A model generated the notes under the pieces. The model saw nothing but the letters and a program-made list of their open reading frames with translations. It had not been told where the DNA came from and did not search any database. Made by a program: the position numbers and the translations under genes. From Corynebacterium doosanense CAU 212 = DSM 45436 (GTDB lineage: Bacteria; Actinomycetota; Actinomycetes; Mycobacteriales; Mycobacteriaceae): a stretch of 64,000 nt of DNA. Where the stretch lies: assembly GCF_000767055.1 (NCBI RefSeq), contig NZ_CP006764.1, positions 496,001 to 560,000 on the forward strand, written 5' to 3'. Shown here piece by piece: positions 57,653-64,000 of the stretch. Position 1 is the first letter of the stretch, and every line of letters begins with the position of its first letter.

Positions 57653-58864
57653 TCAGGGGGCAATTCTGGGGTCGTTCTGCGCCCGGGGATCGTTCTGGAA
57701 CTCGCGTAGCCGGCGGTTCAGAAGCTCCGCCGCGGTGGCCGGCCAGTCGACGTTCTCGGCCAACGCTCGGAGCTGGGCGAGGTCGCTCAATTCCGGGAGC
57801 AGCCGGCCCAGGTCGGCGGCCGTGAGCCCCAGGTTGAAGTCGAGGCCTTCCTTGCCCGTGACGATGCCCGCCAGGTCAATCATCAGATCGACATCACCGT
57901 GGTTGCGTGCCATGGTCCACAGCGCCCATTTCAACCTCGGATCGCGCCGGGCCAGGTCCGCCACGTTCTCCCCGAATAAGTCCCGAAGCTGGTGCGGGTG
58001 CACGATTTCCAGATGGCGAGCCAGCGCGGTGAGGTCACCGTGCGCGTAATCCTTCTTGAGAAGTTCGACGGCCCGGTCGTTCTCCGGCGTCCCCGGTATT
58101 CGCCGAAGGAGAGAATCGGCCATCTTGCGGACCTTCTCCGAACGATCCTCGCGGAAGACGTCGAGCCCGGTGGCGTCGGAACTTCCCTGGTAGGCACCCA
58201 GCAGGCCCTCCCTGGCCACCGCAGAACCCTGCGCGGCGATCTCGGGGAGCAGGGACTGCGCCCATTCCGGATGCGCTGCCCGGTGCGCGGTGAGCAGGTC
58301 ACGTTTGTACTGCCACGACGAAGCCCGTTCCCAGCGCGCAGCAAGAGCAGCTGCATCGAACTCTTCGGGGAGAGAAAGGTGGTCGCGCCAGTCCTTGTGC
58401 TGCTCGAGAACTGCCTTGCCACGCCCACCGAGTACCCGGGCCAAGGGAGGGCGGATCACGTCTGCGACCGAGACGGATCGGGTAGCGCTCTGCGCCCGTA
58501 GATAGGACAGGGTCCGGGTGATCAACCGATGGGGAAGCCGCTGGCCAGCGTCGGCCAGGTCCCTGATTGCCCCGGCAACGACCCACCTCAGATCAAGACG
58601 CAGAGCCAGATCAAACTGTTCCGCCCACTCGGGGCTCGCCTCGGGTTCAGGGTCGGACGCGAGGCTCAGGGGGCGCGGGGAGAGCTGCCTATCGACGACC
58701 GCCCCTCCCAGTTCCCCGGCCTGGGCGGCGACATGCACTGCCGTCCAGAGGTCATTGGCGCCGGCGGGTCGATCAAGATCGGTGTCCAGCAACCCGCTCA
58801 GATAGGGCAGCGGGGCTGGGGCCCGGTCGTGTCCCATGATGAGGGTCGGCACCAAGGGTTTCAT
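57653..58864 (-). CDS. DUF5691-like protein
   Basis: A 403-residue all-helical soluble protein (LALRLDLRWVVAGAIRDLAD, LLRRIPGTPENDRAVELL). Pattern and position between a SWIM gene and a MoxR gene fit DUF5691; the family call rests partly on neighbourhood. Repeated helices suggest a HEAT-like scaffold. ATG at 58864 has GGAGG nine bases upstream; the longer upstream frame is antisense-like noise over the SWIM gene. Confidence 0.65.
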   Translation of the reverse strand: MKPLVPTLIMGHDRAPAPLPYLSGLLDTDLDRPAGANDLWTAVHVAAQAGELGGAVVDRQLSPRPLSLASDPEPEASPEWAEQFDLALRLDLRWVVAGAIRDLADAGQRLPHRLITRTLSYLRAQSATRSVSVADVIRPPLARVLGGRGKAVLEQHKDWRDHLSLPEEFDAAALAARWERASSWQYKRDLLTAHRAAHPEWAQSLLPEIAAQGSAVAREGLLGAYQGSSDATGLDVFREDRSEKVRKMADSLLRRIPGTPENDRAVELLKKDYAHGDLTALARHLEIVHPHQLRDLFGENVADLARRDPRLKWALWTMARNHGDVDLMIDLAGIVTGKEGLDFNLGLTAADLGRLLPELSDLAQLRALAENVDWPATAAELLNRRLREFQNDPRAQNDPRIAP

Positions 58865-58869
58865 GGCGG

Positions 58870-60165
58870 TCAGGCCTCCGTCCGGTAGAAGGGGGCGAAG
58901 CCCGTCGTGGACCATTCTCCCCACCAGCAGGCCGATTCCCCGCCGCTGAGCAGATACTCGTTCCACAGGTAATCGTCCGGGCCGGTGACGGTGAGGACCG
59001 CCTCCTCGGTGATGAGATACCACTCACCCTCGGCGTGCAGCATCGATCCCGTGAGGAGAACCGGTGCGTAGCCCGCCCACGGATCCCGGGCGCGGACGGC
59101 GCTGAACCTCTCCATGGCCGCGGCCACCGTGTGTGGTCCCGGCGGCGTGTCCACCGCGCGCAGGCTCGTGGAGTCGCGGACGGTTCCTGTCGCGGCGCGA
59201 AGTTCGGCGGAGCCGGGGTAGAGGTGGAGATCCGCGTCGATAAGCGTGTCCGTGAGCAGGGGGTTGTCGCCGTCGTACTGGTGCACGGCGACCAGGCGTC
59301 CGGTGGTCGTGCCGTAGGTCCAGATGCGACGTGCCTGGACGGGACGCCCGGAGGTGGCCTCCTGCTGTTCCACCACGCCGAGCACCGCCCATGAGTCTCC
59401 GATTGCGCCGGACGTGGTGACCTCGGCGCTTCGGCGTGTGAACCCGAGGTGGTTGCGCACCGCGTCGTTGAGCTCGGAAGGGAGGCTCCCGCGCGCCTCC
59501 CAGGCCCGGGCCAGCGAATGCAGCTGGGCCAGGCGCGCGGAGAGCCGCTCCACCCAGTCGGGCCGTCGGGCGGCGAGGATAGATCCACACTCGTCGAGGC
59601 CACGAGCGAGGCCGGGGGCCTGGGCGTCGACCATGTGCCGGGAGAGATCAGGGAAGGGCCCGTAGCCGGAGCAGTCAAGGGCGCGCAGGCCGGAATGGAA
59701 GGTGTCATCCAGCCACAGGAAAAGCTCGGCGACGCCGTCATCTACCCGGGCTTCTCGTTCTGCCAGTCTCTTCGCGGCCTGCTCGCGCTGCTCCGGGGTC
59801 TGTGGGGTGTCCTTCTGCGCGGAACGGGCGGTGGGGGACTTGCTCACCCACTCGGCCACGGCCTCTGGGGGCGGGGCTTCGGTGGCTTTGTCGTCGACCC
59901 ACAGCAGGAGCAGCGCCAGAACGTGTTTACAGGGAAACTTCCGGGACGGGCAGGAGCACTTGTAACGGACCTCGGCGGTGTCCACCGACACCTCGTAGGG
60001 TTTGGAGCCACTGCCCTGGAAGGAGCTCCACACGGATACCCCGTCGGTTCCCACGGGAGACCAGGACTTCAGGCTGGCGGGGGAGACCAGCTTCTGGGCG
60101 GCCTTCCACGATGAGGCGTCGGGCGCCAGCTCCTCTACACGGGATGCTGTCCACGTCGTAGTCAC
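58870..60165 (-). CDS. SWIM zinc-finger protein
   Basis: A 431-residue protein with a SWIM zinc finger: Cys70-x-Cys72-x6-Cys79-x-His81 (YKCSCPSRKFPCKH). SWIM fingers bind nucleic acid or protein. A charged helical linker and a 250-residue C-terminal domain of unknown fold follow. GTG start at 60165 with TAGTCT at 60178-60173, seven bases away, implies a leaderless mRNA. It heads the SWIM - DUF5691 - MoxR - DUF5682 - vWA operon. Confidence 0.85.
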   Translation of the reverse strand: MTTTWTASRVEELAPDASSWKAAQKLVSPASLKSWSPVGTDGVSVWSSFQGSGSKPYEVSVDTAEVRYKCSCPSRKFPCKHVLALLLLWVDDKATEAPPPEAVAEWVSKSPTARSAQKDTPQTPEQREQAAKRLAEREARVDDGVAELFLWLDDTFHSGLRALDCSGYGPFPDLSRHMVDAQAPGLARGLDECGSILAARRPDWVERLSARLAQLHSLARAWEARGSLPSELNDAVRNHLGFTRRSAEVTTSGAIGDSWAVLGVVEQQEATSGRPVQARRIWTYGTTTGRLVAVHQYDGDNPLLTDTLIDADLHLYPGSAELRAATGTVRDSTSLRAVDTPPGPHTVAAAMERFSAVRARDPWAGYAPVLLTGSMLHAEGEWYLITEEAVLTVTGPDDYLWNEYLLSGGESACWWGEWSTTGFAPFYRTEA

Positions 60166-60178
60166 GCACTTGAGACTA
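60166..60178 (-). promoter_or_regulatory. -10 box for leaderless SWIM operon transcript
   Basis: TAGTCT (60178-60173, minus strand) ends seven bases before the GTG at 60165. The box overlaps the end of fdhD, so the operon's promoter lies inside fdhD. Confidence 0.45.
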
Positions 60179-61000
60179 GCGAAGCTCCCCCGAATAGAGG
60201 TTGAATCGCCCCGGCCGGGTGAACCCGGTGAGCGCCAACCCGAACTCCCTGGCCAGCTCCACCGCCAGCGAGGAGGCCGCGGATACGGCGATCAGCCCGG
60301 AGAATCCGGCCATCACGGCCTTCTGCACCAGCTCGAAGGAGGCGCGTGAGCTCATCACCAGCAGCATCTCCTCGGCGGGCAGCATGCCCGACATGAGCAG
60401 GTTGCCGACCACCTTGTCCGCCGCATTGTGCCGTCCGATGTCCTCGCGCACGACGATAGCCTCGCCGTCGAGCGTGAAGGCGCCCGCCGCGTGCACCCCG
60501 CCGGTGCGGGTGAACTGCTTCTGGTGCTCGCGCAGCCGGTCGGGGAGCGTGACCACCACCTCGGGGTTGAGGGCGACCGGGGTGATGGGGTGGCTGCTCT
60601 TGCGCATGATCTGATCGATCGACGTCGACCCGCACACCCCGCACGCCGAGGACGTGGTGGTGAGCCGGATGTTCTCCAGGCCGGGCGCGCGCACGCTGGA
60701 CAGCAGATCCAGCTCCAGCACGTTGTAGGTGTTCCGCCCGTCGGGCCCCGTGGCTCCGGCGCAGTAGCGTGCCTCGGTGACCTGCGTCGCCGAGGTGATC
60801 AGGCCCTCGCCGTGGAGGAATCCGTGGGCGAGTTCAATGTCGTGTCCGGGCGTGCGCATGGTCGTGGTCAGCGTGGGCCCGCCCACGCGGATCTCCAGCG
60901 GCTCCTCGGCGATGACGTTGTCGCCGCGCGTGTCGGTGCTCACGCGTCCGCCGTCGACGGTGACCTTGGTGACCCGCACGCTGGGGGTTATCCGGCTCAT
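60176..61000 (-). CDS. fdhD: formate dehydrogenase accessory sulfurtransferase FdhD
   Basis: A 274-residue protein. FdhD passes sulfur to the molybdenum cofactor of formate dehydrogenase. The sulfur-carrying cysteines are in SSACGVCGS (Cys120, Cys123). Other landmarks are EEPLEIRVGG, GGVHAAGAF and REDIGRHNAADKV. The ATG overlaps the DUF6457 stop by four bases. No formate dehydrogenase gene is adjacent, unlike in C. glutamicum as I recall it. Confidence 0.95.
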   Translation of the reverse strand: MSRITPSVRVTKVTVDGGRVSTDTRGDNVIAEEPLEIRVGGPTLTTTMRTPGHDIELAHGFLHGEGLITSATQVTEARYCAGATGPDGRNTYNVLELDLLSSVRAPGLENIRLTTTSSACGVCGSTSIDQIMRKSSHPITPVALNPEVVVTLPDRLREHQKQFTRTGGVHAAGAFTLDGEAIVVREDIGRHNAADKVVGNLLMSGMLPAEEMLLVMSSRASFELVQKAVMAGFSGLIAVSAASSLAVELAREFGLALTGFTRPGRFNLYSGELR

Positions 61001-61281
61001 GGGTTGTCACTCTCCGCGATTCGGTCCAGCAGGGCGTCGATACGCTTCTCGACGTCCCTGACCACCTGATCCGTCTCACCCCGGCCCTCCGCGGCCAGCC
61101 CGACGAGGAAGGCCGTCAGCGGCGCCGCGGGGCGGGAGCGGCCGTGGGCTACCTCGCGGGTGAGTCCCAGGAGTGGCCCGGCCAGGCGCCGCACCAGCTG
61201 CTCGTCGAGGTCGAACTCGCGGGCGACCGAAGTCAGCCACTGGTGGGCCGTCTCCATTTCGCGGGGATCGTCGGTGGCCAT
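60997..61281 (-). CDS. DUF6457-like small protein
   Basis: A 94-residue helical protein (HQWLTSVAREFDLDEQLVRR, LLGLTREVAHGRSRPAAPLT). The pattern fits DUF6457, a small domain found with molybdenum-cofactor genes. ATG at 61281 has GGAG five bases upstream and shares a base with the M20 gene's stop (TAATG). Its overlap with fdhD supports a role in molybdoenzyme maturation. Confidence 0.75.
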   Translation of the reverse strand: MATDDPREMETAHQWLTSVAREFDLDEQLVRRLAGPLLGLTREVAHGRSRPAAPLTAFLVGLAAEGRGETDQVVRDVEKRIDALLDRIAESDNP

Positions 61282-62522
61282 TACTTCTCCGTCGCCAGCC
61301 ATGCGGCCGCCGCCACCACGGCGCCCTCGAGGCCGCGGTCGAGCGTGGGCTGCAGGTCCGGGGCGAAACCGGGGTTGTGGTTGCCGGGCGCGTTCTCCCG
61401 GTCTGCGAAACCGCCGAGGCCCCAGTAGGTGTACGGGACGCCGAGCTCATCGGGGATGACGGAGAAGTCCTCGGAGGCGGGAACCTGGGCGAGGTCGGTG
61501 ACGCAGTCCGCCCCGAAGTAGTCCTCGAAGGCCGCGCGCACGGCGAGGGTGGGTTCCTCGTCGTTGTCGGTGAGCGGGTAGCGGTCGTAGTAGGTGAACT
61601 CGGGTTCCTTCGGGCAGCGGGCGGCGTCGCACTCCGCGCGGATGATGCGTTCGATGGCCTCGTGCAGGTGCTCGGAGACGTCCGCGTCGAAAGCGCGGGT
61701 ATTGATGAGCAGCTCCGCCGTGGACGGGATGACGTTGGACTTGGAGCCGGACCTGATGGAGCCGACCGTGACCACGGCCGTCTCGCCCGGGGCGATCTCG
61801 CGGGAGACGATGGACTGCAGCCGCACGACGATCGAGGAGGCGAGCACCACCGGGTCCACGCCCAGGTGCGGCATCGACCCGTGGCTGCCGTTGCCGTGCA
61901 GCACCACGCGGATCGACGCGGCGGTGCTCAGCGTCGGCCCGACACGGGTGCCTAGCACGCCGCCGGGCAGGCTCGCCAGCACGTGCTGGCCCAGATAGAC
62001 GTCCGGTTTCGGCATGAGCGTATCGACACCCTTGTCCACCATGTCGCGGGCGCCCTCGGCCGTCTCCTCGGCGGGCTGGAAGACCCCGACGTAGGTGCCG
62101 GACCAGGCATCGCGGTGGGAGGAGAAGGCCTGCAGGGCACCGAGGAGGTTCATGATGTGGAAGTCGTGGCCGCAGGTATGGGAGACGGGGGACTGCTCGC
62201 CCGAGCGTGGGTCGGTCTGGGTCGCCGTGGAGGAGTAGTCCTTGCCGGAATCCTCCCGGATGGGCAGGCCGTCGATGTCGGCGCGCATGGCCACCACCGG
62301 GCCCTCCCCGTTCTCGATGACCGCCACCAGGCCGGTGTCCCCGACGGCGGTGACGTCGATGCCGGCGTCGACAAGCTCTTTTCTGATGCGTGCGCTGGTC
62401 TCGTGCTCCTGCAGGGACAGTTCCGGGTTGCGGTGAAAGTGCCGGTAGAGCTCTTCCCGGGATTCGCGGGAGGCGTCGAGGCCGCTGAGGATCGCCCGGA
62501 CGGACTGGTGACTGATGCTCAT
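61281..62522 (-). CDS. M20-family amidohydrolase / peptidase
   Basis: A 413-residue zinc enzyme of the M20D type (N-acyl amino acid or aminobenzoyl-glutamate amidohydrolases). Metal-binding motifs: HTCGHDFH and FQPAEETAEGARDM; the dimerisation-domain HGNGSHGSMPHLGVDPV is present. It hydrolyses an amide bond; substrate unknown. ATG at 62522 has AAGGAG seven bases upstream. First gene of the M20 - DUF6457 - fdhD run. Confidence 0.9.
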   Translation of the reverse strand: MSISHQSVRAILSGLDASRESREELYRHFHRNPELSLQEHETSARIRKELVDAGIDVTAVGDTGLVAVIENGEGPVVAMRADIDGLPIREDSGKDYSSTATQTDPRSGEQSPVSHTCGHDFHIMNLLGALQAFSSHRDAWSGTYVGVFQPAEETAEGARDMVDKGVDTLMPKPDVYLGQHVLASLPGGVLGTRVGPTLSTAASIRVVLHGNGSHGSMPHLGVDPVVLASSIVVRLQSIVSREIAPGETAVVTVGSIRSGSKSNVIPSTAELLINTRAFDADVSEHLHEAIERIIRAECDAARCPKEPEFTYYDRYPLTDNDEEPTLAVRAAFEDYFGADCVTDLAQVPASEDFSVIPDELGVPYTYWGLGGFADRENAPGNHNPGFAPDLQPTLDRGLEGAVVAAAAWLATEK

Positions 62523-62835
62523 GGGCAACTCCTTGGGTGACGATGAATGGGCACCATCGTAGGAGCGCCGGGCAGATTTGGGGTTTCGCGAGGTCATGAC
62601 GTAACGTAGCCGGTCGGACTTGTGCCCGTTATACGGGCATGCCCTACGTCCGATCCAAGAATTTCACAACCAACTTTGTTGTAGGCCCCCCGCCATTGAT
62701 AGCGGACCGGGTGGTGAGTGGGCAGCGAGCGCCCCGGGTTACTGAACCCGGGGAGCGTGAAGTGGCCCCCGAGAAGCACCCGGAGAACGTTGAGGTGGGA
62801 ATGGGAACCGCAGCGAGAAAGGCAAGGGTCATCCA
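62523..62835. other. divergent gap upstream of rpsH with two strong hairpins
   Basis: This 313-base gap has no gene. TGCCCGT (62623-62629), TAT, ACGGGCA (62633-62639) is a perfect palindrome that could be an operator between the divergent M20 and rpsH units. CCCCGGGTT (62732-62740), ACTG, AACCCGGGG (62745-62753) is a nine-pair stem with a tetraloop in the rpsH leader, about 80 bases before the start. No clear promoter was identified. Confidence 0.55.
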
Positions 62836-63234
62836 ATGACCATGACAGATCCTATCGCCGACATGCTGGCGCGAGTTCGCAACGCGAACCATGCGCACCA
62901 TGATGTCGTCGCGATGCCGTCCTCGAAGATCAAGGCGAACATCGCCGAGATCCTCAAGCAGGAGGGCTACATTGCTGATTACAAGGTCGAGGACGCCAAG
63001 GTCGGTAAGACCCTGACCCTCGAGCTCAAGTACGGCCCGTCCCGTGAGACCTCGATCGCCGGCCTGCGCCGCGTGTCGAAGCCGGGCCTGCGCGTGTACA
63101 CCAAGACCACGAACATCCCCGAGGTGCTCGGCGGACTTGGCATCGCCATCATTTCCACGTCGCAGGGCCTGCTGACTGATCGTCAGGCCAACGAGAAAGG
63201 CGTAGGCGGAGAAGTCCTCGCCTACGTCTGGTAA
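62836..63234 (+). CDS. rpsH: 30S ribosomal protein S8
   Basis: A 132-residue S8 that binds the 16S central domain and, in E. coli, represses the spc operon. Begins [17 protein letters not shown]; ends [20 protein letters not shown] and AYVW. A second ATG six bases later is possible. Opens the last part of the spc operon. Confidence 0.97.
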   Translation: MTMTDPIADMLARVRNANHAHHDVVAMPSSKIKANIAEILKQEGYIADYKVEDAKVGKTLTLELKYGPSRETSIAGLRRVSKPGLRVYTKTTNIPEVLGGLGIAIISTSQGLLTDRQANEKGVGGEVLAYVW

Positions 63235-63249
63235 GGGAGGAAGCTAACC

Positions 63250-63786
63250 ATGTCTCGAGTTGGTAAAGCACCAATCGCTCTCCCCAAGGGCGTCGAAACC
63301 AAGATCGACGGCAGCTCCATCGAGATCAAGGGCCCTAAGGGCACCCTGTCCGTCGATCTGCCGGAGCCGATCACCGTCGCAGTCGAGGAAGACGAGATCA
63401 TCGTCTCCCGTCCCGATGACCACCGCAAGAGCCGCGCACTGCACGGCCTCTCGCGCTCCCTGGTGAACAACCTCGTCGTGGGTGTCACCGAGGGCTACGT
63501 CATCAAGATGGAAATCTTCGGCGTCGGTTACCGCGTCCAGGCCAAGGGCAAGAACCTCGAGTTCGCCCTCGGCTACTCCCACCCGATCCTCATTGAGGCT
63601 CCGGAAGGGATCACCTTCGCTGTTGACGGCAACACGAAGTTCTCGATTTCGGGTATTGACAAGCAGCAGGTCGGCCAGATCGCAGCGAACATCCGTCGCC
63701 TCCGTAAGGACGATCCTTACAAGGGCAAGGGTATTCGCTACGAGGGTGAGCAGATCCGCCGCAAGGTCGGAAAGACGGGTAAGTAA
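63250..63786 (+). CDS. rplF: 50S ribosomal protein L6
   Basis: A 178-residue L6 near the GTPase-associated centre. Begins [15 protein letters not shown]; ends [29 protein letters not shown] precedes the ATG. rplR starts three bases after its stop. Confidence 0.97.
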   Translation: MSRVGKAPIALPKGVETKIDGSSIEIKGPKGTLSVDLPEPITVAVEEDEIIVSRPDDHRKSRALHGLSRSLVNNLVVGVTEGYVIKMEIFGVGYRVQAKGKNLEFALGYSHPILIEAPEGITFAVDGNTKFSISGIDKQQVGQIAANIRRLRKDDPYKGKGIRYEGEQIRRKVGKTGK

Positions 63787-63789
63787 ACC

Positions 63790-64000
63790 ATGAGCAACAC
63801 TGCAGAGAACACCAACCGCAAGCCGGTCGGCAAGGACATCTCCTCCCGCCGCCGCGAAGCGCGCGCACGCCGCCACTTCCGCATCCGCAAGACCCTGCGT
63901 GGCACTGCACAGCAGCCGCGCCTGGTCGTCCACCGCTCCTCGCGCCACATGCACGTCCAGGTCATCGACGACCTGGCCGGCCACACGCTGGTCGCCGCCT
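63790..64000 (+). CDS. rplR: 50S ribosomal protein L18, N-terminal part (cut by right edge)
   Basis: The first 70 codons of L18, which binds 5S rRNA with L5. Landmarks: [20 protein letters not shown] and [20 protein letters not shown]. The gene continues beyond the window. Confidence 0.96.
   Translation, partial: MSNTAENTNRKPVGKDISSRRREARARRHFRIRKTLRGTAQQPRLVVHRSSRHMHVQVIDDLAGHTLVAA

Overview
The window is a high-GC actinobacterial chromosome segment, almost certainly from a Corynebacterium. The evidence is the order rpoB-rpoC ... rpsL-rpsG-fusA-tuf ... S10 operon ... rplN-rplX-rplE ... rpsH-rplF-rplR. The S10/spc ribosomal block is interrupted twice by non-ribosomal genes, as in corynebacteria. 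A DUF3068 (PorA-family) gene precedes rpoB, an Asp23/Gls24 cluster follows tuf, and several genes have promoters that would give leaderless transcripts. No IS element, CRISPR array, rRNA or tRNA gene was seen.

Layout: (1) 1-9350: end of a creatininase-family gene, a DUF3068 membrane protein, then rpoB and rpoC. (2) 9459-30003: a 14-gene accessory block between RNA polymerase and the str operon. It encodes a tubulin/FtsZ-like protein, two vWA-like proteins, a TRAFAC-type GTPase, a GAP1-like GTPase-associated protein, a large two-TM protein, a beta-rich protein, a serine-hydrolase lipoprotein, a TPR-like protein and several small membrane proteins. Many of these unrelated proteins carry the same short motif, S/N-P-F-G/D. 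In every membrane protein the motif is predicted to be on the cytosolic side. This block is the best candidate for an undescribed system: a membrane-anchored, nucleotide-controlled assembly. (3) 30115-35630: a dead DUF2853 gene, then rpsL, rpsG, fusA and tuf with structured leaders and terminators. (4) 35662-38969: an unknown protein and a six-gene Asp23/Gls24-AmaP-like envelope cluster on the minus strand. (5) 39585-44764: complete S10 operon, rpsJ to rpsQ. (6) 44832-48838: paired dynamin-like GTPases and a membrane protein on the minus strand. (7) 49067-50325: rplN-rplX-rplE. (8) 50417-62522: an aldo/keto reductase, a truncated membrane-protein gene, a formate/nitrite channel, a SWIM / DUF5691 / MoxR / DUF5682 / vWA operon, fdhD with a DUF6457 gene but no adjacent formate dehydrogenase, and an M20 amidohydrolase. 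(9) 62836-64000: rpsH, rplF and the start of rplR.

The housekeeping genes are intact, with wild-type-looking rifampicin and streptomycin target residues. The nonamer GTCGATACG (either strand) occurs 11 times, where about 0.5 would be expected from base composition. It is read in different frames and also between genes, so it looks like a DNA-level signal. All function calls rest on motif reading and remembered family features; no database search was run.
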